This document shows, piece after piece, positions 26,549 to 34,498 of a stretch of 64,000 bases of DNA (positions are counted from its first letter, which is position 1; the number at the start of each line of letters is the position of its first letter). The DNA is from Methylobacterium hispanicum. GTDB lineage: Bacteria > Pseudomonadota > Alphaproteobacteria > Rhizobiales > Beijerinckiaceae. Below the pieces are notes generated by a model. It was not told where the DNA came from. It saw only the letters and a program-made list of their open reading frames with translations, and did no database searches. The translations under genes and the position numbers were made by a program. The stretch lies in the NCBI RefSeq assembly GCF_022179285.1, contig NZ_BPQO01000017.1, positions 81,664 to 145,663 on the forward strand, written 5' to 3'.

Positions 26549-26888
26549 GCCCGCACTCGGCGCGGGGGCCGTCGTGATCATCCCGTTTCCCTACGCGGAT
26601 CGCTTGGCGGAGAAGCGGCGACCCGCGGTCGTGATCTCGAACGCGTCCGTCGCGGCGGCGGGCTTCGTCTGGATCGCCATGATCACGAGCGCGCGCAACG
26701 CGCCGATGGCGGACGACCTGCCGATCGCGGATCTGGCCCGCGCCGGGCTTGCCAAGCCGTCGGTGGTGCGCCCGCTGAAGATCGCCTGCATCGACGGATC
26801 GCGGGTCGTCCGGCGGGCCGGCGACCTCGATCCCGCCGCCGCCGAGCATCTGTTCGACCGCGTCCGCTCGCTGATCGGCCGCGCCTGA
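26535..26888 (+). CDS. MazF/PemK-type toxin (putative)
   Basis: A 117-residue protein with the CcdB/PemK fold pattern: GAGAVVIIPFPYADRLAEKR, RPAVVISN, FVWIAMITS, then LAKPSVVRPLKIACID and a C-terminal helix with LFDRVRSLIG. Members of this family are mostly sequence-specific mRNA interferases. Overlap with the upstream AbrB-like gene shows a coupled toxin-antitoxin pair. It ends 35 bases before ddl in the same direction. Confidence 0.85.
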   Translation: MPTSEPALGAGAVVIIPFPYADRLAEKRRPAVVISNASVAAAGFVWIAMITSARNAPMADDLPIADLARAGLAKPSVVRPLKIACIDGSRVVRRAGDLDPAAAEHLFDRVRSLIGRA

Positions 26889-26923
26889 GATCCTTTCCGA
26901 GACCCGAAGCACGAGGTGCCCCC

Positions 26924-27847
26924 ATGCCCAAGCACGTCGCCGTCCTCATGGGAGGCACCTCCAGCGAGCGCGTCGTCTCGCTCAGTTCCGGCAACGCCTG
27001 CGCGGGGGCGCTGGAAGGCGAGGGCTACCGCGTCACCCGCGTCGATGTCGGGGCCGACATCGCCGCCGTGCTCGCGGATCTTCGCCCGGACGTCGCCTTC
27101 AACGCCCTGCACGGCCCGGCCGGCGAGGACGGCACGATCCAGGGCCTGCTGGAGATCCTGAAGATCCCCTACACGCATTCCGGCGTGCTGGCCTCGGCGC
27201 TCGCCATGCACAAGGAGCGTGCCAAAGTGGTCATGCGGGCGGCCGGCGTCGCCGTGCCGGAGGGCCGCGTCGTTAACCGTCACGTGGCCGCCAAGTCACA
27301 CCCTTTGCCGCCTCCCTACGTCGTGAAGCCGGTCTCGGAGGGCTCCTCGGTCGGCGTCATCATCGTGCGCGACGGACGCTCGCACCCGCCCCAGATCCTG
27401 GCCTCGGACGCGTGGACCTACGGAGAGGAAGTCCTTGCGGAGACTTACATTGCGGGCCGCGAGCTGACCTGCGCGGTGATGGGCGACCGGGCCCTCGGGG
27501 TCATCGAGATCAAGCCCGCATCGGGCGAGTGGTACGACTTCGACGCCAAGTACGCCGAGGGGGGGTCGATCCACGTCCTCCCGGCGGAGCTTAAACCAAA
27601 TGTTTACCAGCGTGTCCAAGAGTTGGCGTTAACGGCGCATCAAGCACTGGGCTGCCGGGGCGTCAGCCGTGCGGACCTTCGCTACGACGATACACCGGGA
27701 GGCACCGGTGCCCTCGTCGTGCTCGAGGTCAACACGCAACCCGGTATGACCCAGACGAGCCTTGTGCCGGAGTTGGCGGCCCATGCGGGCTACGGATTCG
27801 GTGAGCTCGTCCGATGGATGGTGGAGGACGCTTCTCTGGGCCGCTGA
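26924..27847 (+). CDS. ddl: D-alanine:D-alanine ligase
   Basis: ATP-grasp enzyme making D-Ala-D-Ala for MurF. The 307-residue protein has VLMGGTSSERVVSLSSG, FNALHGPAGEDGTIQGLLE, PYTHSGVLASALAMHKERAK, PYVVKPVSEGSSVGV and the C-terminal metal/substrate block EVNTQPGMTQTSLVPELA. GAGGTG is a plausible ribosome site. The last third contains an AT-rich patch with rare codons (27588-27635) that may be a promoter element for ftsQAZ. Its 3' end overlaps ftsQ by 34 bases. Confidence 0.96.
   Translation: MPKHVAVLMGGTSSERVVSLSSGNACAGALEGEGYRVTRVDVGADIAAVLADLRPDVAFNALHGPAGEDGTIQGLLEILKIPYTHSGVLASALAMHKERAKVVMRAAGVAVPEGRVVNRHVAAKSHPLPPPYVVKPVSEGSSVGVIIVRDGRSHPPQILASDAWTYGEEVLAETYIAGRELTCAVMGDRALGVIEIKPASGEWYDFDAKYAEGGSIHVLPAELKPNVYQRVQELALTAHQALGCRGVSRADLRYDDTPGGTGALVVLEVNTQPGMTQTSLVPELAAHAGYGFGELVRWMVEDASLGR
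27588..27635 (+). promoter_or_regulatory. AT-rich patch in ddl with CtrA-like half sites
   Basis: Within ddl the base composition drops sharply: TTAAACCAAATGTTTACC at 27591-27608 and GTTAAC at 27628-27633, in a gene that is otherwise about 70% GC. The codons used (CCA, AAT, GTT, TTA) are rare here. It lies about 180-220 bases before ftsQ. TTAA-like half sites resemble CtrA targets, and ftsQA promoters inside ddl are known in other bacteria. Promoter function is inferred. Confidence 0.4.
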
Positions 27848-28740
27848 GCCCCGCCGGCCCCGCCGCGGGACCGGTCGCGCGGCTGGCCGCGCGCCTCCTG
27901 CGCCGCTCGCCCTTCCGCAGCCTCCGCCCCCGGCTCCCGATCGAGCACCGCCTCCCCCGCGGCGTCGGCGCCGTCGGGCTCTCCGCGGCCTGCGCCGGCC
28001 TCGCGCTCGCCGGCTTCGTCGCGAGCGGCCGCTACGACGCCTTCGTGGCCGAGCAGGGCCGCCCCCTGGACATCGCCGCCCGCATCGCCGGGTTCGGCGT
28101 CGAGCGCGTCACCATCTCGGGCATCTCGCGCATGTACGAGCGGGAGGTGCTGACCGCGGCCGGCATCGACTGGCGCTCCTCCGTGCCCTTCCTCGACGTC
28201 GCCGAGGTGCGCGAGAAGCTGCTGCGCGTGCCGCTGATCGCCTCGGCCTCGGTCCGCAAGATCTACCCGAACGAGATCGTCATCACGCAGGTCGAGCGGG
28301 AGCCCGCCGCGCTCTGGCAGAAGAACGGCGAGGTCAGCGTGATCGCCGCCGACGGCACCGTGATCGACACGATGCGGGACGACCGCTACGCCAGCCTGCC
28401 GCTCGTCGTGGGCGAGGGCGCCAACGAGCGGCTCGCCGAATATCTCGGCCTGATCCAGGCCGCGGGCAGCCTCGGCGAGCGCGTCCGGGCCGGCACCTAC
28501 GTCTCGGGCCGGCGCTGGACGCTGAAACTCGACGGCGTCGACATCCGCCTGCCCGAGGCCGACCCGGCCGCGGCGCTGGCCCGCCTCGTCGCCCTGCAGC
28601 GCGGCGAGCGGCTCCTCGACAAGGACATCATCGCGGTCGACCTCCGGATGCCGGACCGCGTGGTGGTCCGGCTGACCGAGGAGGCCGCCGCCGCCCGCGC
28701 CGAGGCGCAGAAGAAGACCAAGAAGGGGACGGCCTCGTGA
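27814..28740 (+). CDS. ftsQ: Cell division protein FtsQ
   Basis: Bitopic divisome protein that recruits FtsL and FtsB. The 308-residue product has an Arg/Pro-rich cytoplasmic part, a membrane segment around residues 50-70 (VGLSAACAGLALAGFVAS), a POTRA domain (FGVERVTISGISRMYEREVL) and the beta domain with KIYPNEIVITQVEREPAALW and LPLVVGEGANERL. The C-terminus is Lys/Ala-rich (AEAQKKTKKG). The start lies inside ddl; an internal start would shorten only the unstructured tail. Confidence 0.93.
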   Translation: MDGGGRFSGPLSPAGPAAGPVARLAARLLRRSPFRSLRPRLPIEHRLPRGVGAVGLSAACAGLALAGFVASGRYDAFVAEQGRPLDIAARIAGFGVERVTISGISRMYEREVLTAAGIDWRSSVPFLDVAEVREKLLRVPLIASASVRKIYPNEIVITQVEREPAALWQKNGEVSVIAADGTVIDTMRDDRYASLPLVVGEGANERLAEYLGLIQAAGSLGERVRAGTYVSGRRWTLKLDGVDIRLPEADPAAALARLVALQRGERLLDKDIIAVDLRMPDRVVVRLTEEAAAARAEAQKKTKKGTAS

Positions 28741-28796
28741 GCGCGCCCGCCCGTTCTTCCACCCCTCTCGTCGTTCCTGTCGCCCGGTAGCGTTCG

Positions 28797-30119
28797 ATGC
28801 ACAGCCAGCACGGCCTCACGCCCCGACTGAAGCCGCTCTCGGCGCGCCGCGCCGCGACGCTCTCGGTGCTGGATATCGGCACCAGCAAGGTCGTCTGCCT
28901 CATCGCCGAGCTGCAGCCCGCCGAGGCGATGTCGACGCTCCGCGGCCGCACCCACCTCGCGCGCATCATCGGCATCGGCCACCAGCGCTCGCTCGGACTC
29001 AAGGGCGGCGCCATCGTGGACTTGGAGGCCGCCGAGGGCGCGATCCGGCAGGCCGTGCACGCGGCCGAGCGGATGGCCAAGGTCGAGGTCCAGTCCGTCA
29101 TCGTGAACATGTCGGGCGGGCGCCTCGCCTCGCAGCACTTCCAGGCGCGGGTGAACGTCCGCACCGGCACCGTCACGGGCTCGGACGTCGAGCGCGTGCT
29201 CGAGACCGCGAGCGCCCACGGCGTCAGCCCCGGCCGGGCCGTGCTCCACGCCCTGCCGACCGGCTACGCGCTGGACGGCCAGGGCGCGGTGATCGACCCC
29301 TCCGGCATGATCGGCGAGGCGCTCGGCGTGGATCTCCACGTCGTCACCGCGGAGGCCGCGGCCGCCCGCAACGTGATGCTGGCGGTCGAGCACTGCCATC
29401 TGGGCGTCGAGGCGGTGATCGCCACGCCCTACGCGGCCGGCCTCTCGGCGCTCGTCGACGACGAGGCCGAGATGGGCGTCTGCGTCATCGACATGGGCGG
29501 CGGCACCACGAGCTTCGGCGTGTTCCAGGGCGGCCACCTCGTCCACACCGACGCGGTCGCGGTCGGCGGCCACCACGTCACCATGGACATCGCCCGCGGC
29601 CTCTCCACCCGGGTCGCGGCGGCCGAGCGGCTGAAGACGCTCTACGGCTCGGCCATCGCCACCCCGTCGGACGAGCGCGACATGATCGCGGTCCACGGCG
29701 TCGGCGAGGACGAGGGCGACGCGCCGGCCCACGTGCCGCGCTCCCAGCTCGTGCGGATCATCAAGCCGCGCGTCGAGGAGGTGGTCGAGCTGGTGCGCGA
29801 CCGCCTGCGCAACGCGGGCTTCGCCGCCCAGGCCGGGCGCCGCGTGGTGCTCACCGGCGGGGCGAGCCAGCTCGTGGGCCTGCCCGAGGTGGCGCGCCGG
29901 GTGATGCAGGGCCAGGTCCGCATCGGCCGCCCGCTCGGCATCCGCGGCCTGCCCGAGGCCGCCAAGGGCCCGGCCTTCTCGGCCGCGGTCGGCCTGCTGG
30001 TCTACCCGCAGGTCGCCCATGCCGAGCACTTCGAGCCGCGCGGGCACAGCGCCTTCGCGCGGACCGGCACCGACGGGTATTTCGGCCGCATGGTCGAGTG
30101 GATCCGCGGCGGCTTCTGA
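28797..30119 (+). CDS. ftsA: Cell division protein FtsA
   Basis: Actin-like ATPase that ties FtsZ filaments to the membrane. The 440-residue protein has the phosphate-1 loop LSVLDIGTSKVVCLIAEL, the 1C domain (GGAIVDLEAAEGAIRQAV), VIDMGGGTTSFGVFQGGHL (phosphate-2), VLTGGASQLVGLPEVA (adenosine motif) and the C-terminal amphipathic end GYFGRMVEWIRGGF, the expected membrane-targeting helix. It begins 56 bases after ftsQ. Confidence 0.97.
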   Translation: MHSQHGLTPRLKPLSARRAATLSVLDIGTSKVVCLIAELQPAEAMSTLRGRTHLARIIGIGHQRSLGLKGGAIVDLEAAEGAIRQAVHAAERMAKVEVQSVIVNMSGGRLASQHFQARVNVRTGTVTGSDVERVLETASAHGVSPGRAVLHALPTGYALDGQGAVIDPSGMIGEALGVDLHVVTAEAAAARNVMLAVEHCHLGVEAVIATPYAAGLSALVDDEAEMGVCVIDMGGGTTSFGVFQGGHLVHTDAVAVGGHHVTMDIARGLSTRVAAAERLKTLYGSAIATPSDERDMIAVHGVGEDEGDAPAHVPRSQLVRIIKPRVEEVVELVRDRLRNAGFAAQAGRRVVLTGGASQLVGLPEVARRVMQGQVRIGRPLGIRGLPEAAKGPAFSAAVGLLVYPQVAHAEHFEPRGHSAFARTGTDGYFGRMVEWIRGGF

Positions 30120-30215
30120 GGTTTCGGCGGCCCGCCCCGGCGGTCCGCGAAAGAACGAGAAAACTCCGGCGTCTAGGCGCCCCAGCAATCCCAAGTTCAC
30201 GAGAGGCTCGACACC

Positions 30216-31982
30216 ATGGCCATTTCCCTCCAGGCCCCCGACATCCGCGAACTCAAGCCCCGCATCACCGTGTTCGGCGTCGGCGGCGCCGGCGGCAACG
30301 CCGTCAACAACATGATCGAGTCGGGTCTCCTCGGCTGCGAGTTCGTGGTCGCCAACACGGATGCGCAGGCGCTGACCTCCTCGAAGGCCGAGCGCGTGAT
30401 CCAGATGGGCCTCGGCGTGACGCAGGGGCTGGGCGCCGGCTCGCACCCGGAGGTCGGCTCGGCCGCCGCCGACGAGGTGATCGACGAGATCCGCGACCAG
30501 CTCTCGGGCGCCCACATGTGCTTCATCACCGCCGGCATGGGCGGCGGCACCGGCACCGGCGCCGCCCCCGTCATCGCCCGCGCCGCGCGCGACATGGGCA
30601 TCCTGACGGTCGGCGTCGTGACCAAGCCCTTCCAGTTCGAGGGCGTGCGCCGGATGCGCACGGCCGAGGCCGGCATCCAGGAGCTCCAGGCCTCCGTCGA
30701 CACGCTCATCGTGATCCCGAACCAGAACCTGTTCCGGGTCGCCAACGAGAAGACCACCTTCGCGGACGCCTTCGCGATGGCCGACCAGGTGCTCTACTCG
30801 GGCGTCGCCTGCATCACCGACCTGATGGTGAAGGAGGGCCTGATCAACCTCGACTTCGCCGACGTGCGGGCGATCATGCGCGGCATGGGCAAGGCCATGA
30901 TGGGCACGGGCGAGGCGTCGGGCGAGAAGCGCGCCAACCGCGCCGCCGAGGCCGCGATCGCCAACCCGCTCCTCGACGACGTCTCGATGAAGGGCGCGCG
31001 CGGCCTGCTGATCTCGATCACCGGCGGCTCGGACCTCACCCTGTACGAGCTCGACGAGGCCGCCACCCGCATCCGCGAGGAGGTCGATCAGGACGCCAAC
31101 ATCATCCTGGGCGCGACCTTCGACGAGAGCCTCGACGGCATCATCCGCGTGTCGGTGGTCGCCACCGGTATCGAGCCGGCGCTGATCTCGGCGAACTCGC
31201 CCAACAACCCGGCCATCGCCGAGACCGAGCAGCGCATCGCCGAGGTCGCCGAGCGCCTGCGCTCCGAGGCCCGCTCGCGGGCCGCCGCGGTGCACAGCGC
31301 CGCCATCCAGGCCCCGCCCGCGATCCGCACCGAGGCCCCGGCCCCGGTCGCCCAGGCTCCTGTCGCCCAGGCTCCCGCCGCCCTCGCGCCGCAGCCCGAG
31401 CCGGCCCCGGTCATGCGCGACGACGTCCTGCTGACCCAGGCCGCGCCGCGCGCCGCCGCCGCCTTCGTGCCGCCGCCGGCCGCCGCGCCGCAGCAGCCCG
31501 AGTTGCCGCAGCATCACGCCGGCCCGTTCGTGCCGCCGCGGCCGGCCGCGCCGGCCTCGGCCCCGCTCGCCCGCGCGCCCCGCATGCCGCAGATCCACGA
31601 GCTGCCGCAGATCGCCCAGAACCAGATCATGGCGAGCCGCAGCGAGCCGGCGGCGGCGGAGCCCGCCGACGCCAAGCGCACCTCGCTGCTGCGCCGCCTC
31701 GCCACGGTCGGCTTCGGCGGACGCCGCGAGGAGGAGACGGCTCCGCGCGCCGCGGCGCCCCAGGCCCCGATGCCGGCCGCGCCGCGCGTCCAGGCCCCGC
31801 AGGGTCATAGCGTCCCGCAGGGTCATCAGGCTCCCCAGGGCCATCACGCCCCGCAGCAGGCTCCGGCCTACCGCGCGCCCCAGGGCAACCTCGACGCGCA
31901 GGGCCGCAGCCAGCCCGCCACGCGGATGATGGACGACGATCACCTGGAGATCCCGGCCTTCCTGCGCCGGCAGGCGAACTGA
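30216..31982 (+). CDS. ftsZ: Cell division protein FtsZ, long-linker form
   Basis: Tubulin-like GTPase that forms the division ring. The 588-residue protein has the GTPase core to about residue 320 with VFGVGGAGGNAVNNM, the tubulin signature GGGTGTG at 109-115 and the catalytic T7 loop NLDFADVRAIM. A linker of about 250 residues rich in Pro, Ala and Gln follows, with PVAQA repeats and His-bearing PQGH repeats near 527-550, then the conserved C-terminal peptide HLEIPAFLRRQ for FtsA/ZipA-type partners. Long linkers are usual in alphaproteobacteria. Confidence 0.97.
   Translation: MAISLQAPDIRELKPRITVFGVGGAGGNAVNNMIESGLLGCEFVVANTDAQALTSSKAERVIQMGLGVTQGLGAGSHPEVGSAAADEVIDEIRDQLSGAHMCFITAGMGGGTGTGAAPVIARAARDMGILTVGVVTKPFQFEGVRRMRTAEAGIQELQASVDTLIVIPNQNLFRVANEKTTFADAFAMADQVLYSGVACITDLMVKEGLINLDFADVRAIMRGMGKAMMGTGEASGEKRANRAAEAAIANPLLDDVSMKGARGLLISITGGSDLTLYELDEAATRIREEVDQDANIILGATFDESLDGIIRVSVVATGIEPALISANSPNNPAIAETEQRIAEVAERLRSEARSRAAAVHSAAIQAPPAIRTEAPAPVAQAPVAQAPAALAPQPEPAPVMRDDVLLTQAAPRAAAAFVPPPAAAPQQPELPQHHAGPFVPPRPAAPASAPLARAPRMPQIHELPQIAQNQIMASRSEPAAAEPADAKRTSLLRRLATVGFGGRREEETAPRAAAPQAPMPAAPRVQAPQGHSVPQGHQAPQGHHAPQQAPAYRAPQGNLDAQGRSQPATRMMDDDHLEIPAFLRRQAN
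31796..31865 (+). repeat. PQGH-coding direct repeats in the FtsZ linker
   Basis: Three near-identical units built on CCGCAGGGTCAT or CCCAGGGCCAT, spaced about 21-24 bases apart, followed by a diverged fourth. They encode PQGH-S/V, PQGH-Q/A and PQGH-H/A. Tandem slippage within a disordered linker is the simplest origin. Confidence 0.75.
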
Positions 31983-31988
31983 TCCACG

Positions 31989-32061
31989 GCGGGCCCGTCC
32001 CCGGGCCCGCTCACCCGCTGGAACGACCGCGACGCCCGCCGCCCGAGAGGACCGGCGGGCG
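31989..32061 (+). terminator. Double hairpin after ftsZ
   Basis: First stem GCGGGCCCG/CGGGCCCGC (31989-31997 with 32002-32010, loop TCCC); second stem CGCCCGCCG/CGGCGGGCG (32033-32041 with 32053-32061). Both are perfect 9-bp stems starting 7 bases after the ftsZ stop. There is no long T tract, so termination strength is uncertain. Confidence 0.6.
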
Positions 32062-32120
32062 CTTGCATACCCGGCGGTGAGGTTTTCGCGTCACATTCGA
32101 CCGGCCGATTTAGGTTGCCG

Positions 32121-32136
32121 TTAACCATTCGTTAAC
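32121..32136 (+). promoter_or_regulatory. Full CtrA-type binding box
   Basis: TTAACCATTCGTTAAC is an exact match to the TTAA-N7-TTAAC recognition sequence of the alphaproteobacterial cell-cycle regulator CtrA. It lies about 90 bases upstream of the predicted lpxC promoter and 139 bases after ftsZ. Binding is inferred from the motif; ctrA is not in the window. Confidence 0.65.
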
Positions 32137-32208
32137 TGATTGGCACATCAAGCTCTTTTCCAAATTGCGGCAGAAGCGTGACTGTAACAGACGGTAAGAA
32201 TCCGTGAT

Positions 32209-32237
32209 TTGGCCCGGCAATCCGGCGTGGCTATAGA
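32209..32237 (+). promoter_or_regulatory. Putative lpxC promoter
   Basis: TTGGCC at 32209-32214, a 17-base spacer, and TATAGA at 32232-32237: good spacing and a strong -10 for such a GC-rich genome. The start would fall near 32244, about 135 bases before the chosen lpxC ATG. Confidence 0.55.
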
Positions 32238-32378
32238 AAAATCAGGACCAACGAGCGGGCCGCACCGGCGCCAGCCGGCAGCGAACCCAGGGGCACCAAG
32301 CAGCGGACGGATCGAACGATGACGGGCCCTCGCGAGCGGCGGGGGATCCGGCGGCAGGTCACGGCCGAGGGCTCAGGA

Positions 32379-33320
32379 ATGCGAACGAACCAACAGACAA
32401 CCCTCAAGGGCCCGGTGACGCTCAACGGCGTCGGTGTCCACTCCGGCAACCCTGCCGAGATCACCCTCCGGCCGGCACCCGCCAACCACGGTATCGCCTT
32501 CCTCCGCACCGGAATGCCCTCGGGCAACGACCGGCTCATCAAAGCCCACCACGCCTGCGTCTCCGCCACCGAGCTGTGCACCGTCATCGGCGACGTCGAG
32601 TCGGGCGCGGTCGCCACCATCGAGCACCTGATGTCCGCCCTGTTCGGTCTGGGCGTGGACAACGCCCTGGTCGAGATCGACGGGCCCGAGATGCCGATCC
32701 TCGACGGCAGCGCTCTCCCCTTCGTCAAGGCGATCGACGCGGTCGGCGTGACGGGCTGCGGCGCGCCGCGCCGCTGGATCAAGGTGCTGCGCCCCGTCCG
32801 CATCGAGAACGGCAAGGCCTTCGCCGAACTCCGCCCGATCGACCGGGGCTTCCGCCTCGACGTCGAGATCGATTTCGAGAACCCCGTCATCGGCCGCAGC
32901 CGCAAGGCGATGGATCTCAGCCCCGCCGCCTACCGCCGCGAGATCGCGGGCGCGCGCACCTTCGGCATGATGAAGGACGTGCAGCGCTACTGGAAGGCCG
33001 GCTTCGCGCTCGGCGCCTCCCTGGAGAACACGGTCGCGGTCGGCGACACCGACGTGGTGAACCCGGAGGGCCTGCGCTTCCCCGACGAGTTCGTCCGCCA
33101 CAAGATCCTCGACGCCGTGGGCGACCTCGCGCTGGCCGGCCTGCCGATCCAGGGCGCCTACCGCTCCTATTGCGGCGGCCACCGCATGAATGTCGGCGTG
33201 CTCGACGCCCTCTTCGCCGACCGCGCCAACTACGCCATCGTCGAGGCCGTCGGCACCCGCCGCGAGACCGCGCTCGCCGAGTTCGGCCTCGGCCTCGCGG
33301 CCTTCGCGGGCGAACTCTGA
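32379..33320 (+). CDS. lpxC: UDP-3-O-acyl-N-acetylglucosamine deacetylase
   Basis: Zinc hydrolase for the committed step of lipid A synthesis. With the ATG at 32379 it has 313 residues, near the family norm; an in-frame ATG at 32319 would add 20. The N-terminal TLKGPVTLNGVGVHSG matches, and the zinc ligands are His83 (TIEHLMSALFG), His241 and Asp245 (HKILDAVGD), with a later catalytic His in YCGGHRMNVG. The long leader and the upstream CtrA-type box suggest regulated expression. Confidence 0.96.
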   Translation: MRTNQQTTLKGPVTLNGVGVHSGNPAEITLRPAPANHGIAFLRTGMPSGNDRLIKAHHACVSATELCTVIGDVESGAVATIEHLMSALFGLGVDNALVEIDGPEMPILDGSALPFVKAIDAVGVTGCGAPRRWIKVLRPVRIENGKAFAELRPIDRGFRLDVEIDFENPVIGRSRKAMDLSPAAYRREIAGARTFGMMKDVQRYWKAGFALGASLENTVAVGDTDVVNPEGLRFPDEFVRHKILDAVGDLALAGLPIQGAYRSYCGGHRMNVGVLDALFADRANYAIVEAVGTRRETALAEFGLGLAAFAGEL

Positions 33321-33550
33321 TCCCCGACAAAGCCGTTGCCGGCAGGCCACAGCCGCGCGCCGATCGCGCGAGATCCCGTCCTGCCGCTTTCGCGCCCGAA
33401 TCGAACGTCACGGTGAATCGTCCGTGACGGATTCTCATCCCAGGCTTGCCGCGCGAGCCCGGATGGTCGAGACCCGCTCGGCACAGATCGTGTAAGGCCG
33501 GACGGTCCGCGTCGAAGACGGGCCGCGCCTGTTCGGGGAAAGTATCGCAG

Positions 33551-34441
33551 ATGCGCCTCATCACTCGGAACCGCGGCAGGGCGATGCCCGTGCTCGTGAC
33601 CGCGCCCGTGATCGTCCTGGCCCTCGGCCTGGGCGGCTGCGATTTCGATCCGACCGGCATCTTCGCCGAGAAGTACAAGCCCGAGGTCATTCAGGACACG
33701 CCGGCTGACAAGCTCTACAGCGAGGGCCTGGCGAAGCTCGAGGACAGCGATTACGAGGGCGCGGTCAAGAAGTTCGACGCGCTCGACAAGCAGTATTCCT
33801 ACTCCGACTGGTCTCGGAAGGCGCTTCTGATGACCGCCTTCTCGAACTACCAGGGCGCGAAGTACGACGACGCGATCAACGCCTCGAAGCGCTACCTTCA
33901 GCGCCACCCGGCGAGCAAGGACGCGGCCTACGCCCAGTACCTGATGGCGATGTCGCACTACAAGCAGATCCCGGACGTGACGCGCGACCAGGACCGCTCC
34001 GAGAAGGCGCTCGCCGCCCTGCAGGAGCTGGTGCAGCGCTACCCGACCTCGGAATACGCCACCGACGCCAAGGCCAAGATCCAGATCACCCGCGACCAGC
34101 TCGCCGGCAAGGAGATGGATGTCGGACGCTACTACCTCGAGAAGCGCAACTTCCCGGCGGCGATCAACCGCTTCCGCGACGTGGTGGCCAAGTACCAGAC
34201 CACGCGCCACGCCGAAGAGGCCCTGATGCGCCTGACAGAGGCCTACATGGCGCTCGGTATCACGGGGGAGGCCCAGAATTCGGCGGCCGTGCTCGGCCAC
34301 AACTTCCCGGACAGCCCCTGGTACAAGGATGCGCACGCGCTCCTCTCCAGCGGCGGCCTGGAGCCGCGCGAGGAGAAGTCCTCGTTCCTCAGCAAGATCT
34401 ACAGCTCGGTGATGGGCCGCAAGACCGCCTCGGCGGAGTAG
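33551..34441 (+). CDS. bamD: Outer-membrane assembly lipoprotein BamD
   Basis: Essential lipoprotein of the BAM complex that folds outer-membrane proteins. The 296-residue precursor has a signal peptide ending in the lipobox LGGC with the lipidated Cys at residue 30, then tetratricopeptide repeats (LYSEGLAKLEDSDYEGAVKK, FSNYQGAKYDDAINASKRYL, RYYLEKRNFPAAINRFRDVV). The BamD marker MAMSHYKQIPDVTRDQ is present. It follows lpxC and ends at a strong terminator. Confidence 0.95.
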   Translation: MRLITRNRGRAMPVLVTAPVIVLALGLGGCDFDPTGIFAEKYKPEVIQDTPADKLYSEGLAKLEDSDYEGAVKKFDALDKQYSYSDWSRKALLMTAFSNYQGAKYDDAINASKRYLQRHPASKDAAYAQYLMAMSHYKQIPDVTRDQDRSEKALAALQELVQRYPTSEYATDAKAKIQITRDQLAGKEMDVGRYYLEKRNFPAAINRFRDVVAKYQTTRHAEEALMRLTEAYMALGITGEAQNSAAVLGHNFPDSPWYKDAHALLSSGGLEPREEKSSFLSKIYSSVMGRKTASAE

Positions 34442-34464
34442 CCCGGCTCCACGATCCTGAGGCG

Positions 34465-34498
34465 ACGGCCGGCCCGATCAGGCCGGCCGTTTGCTTTT
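34465..34498 (+). terminator. Rho-independent terminator of bamD
   Basis: Perfect 10-bp stem ACGGCCGGCC/GGCCGGCCGT around loop CGATCA, followed by TTGCTTTT. It starts 24 bases after the bamD stop. The stop codon of the convergent glycosyltransferase gene lies in the loop (34478-34480), so the terminator is shared with that gene's 3' end. Confidence 0.85.

Larger units (their letters stand above)
31983..32378. other. ftsZ-lpxC intergenic region
   Basis: A 396-base region with no gene. It holds two hairpins after ftsZ, a full CtrA-type box and a sigma-70-like promoter for lpxC, each listed separately. Base composition is clearly lower in GC from about 32090 to 32250 than in the flanking genes, as expected for a control region. 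Confidence 0.7.

Noticed and set aside
28497..31943. Open frame of 1148 codons on the minus strand opposite ftsA-ftsZ
   Set aside because: It is the mirror of GC-rich codon use in ftsA and ftsZ. The product is Arg/Gly/Ala/His-rich with no domain, while both sense genes are complete and conserved.
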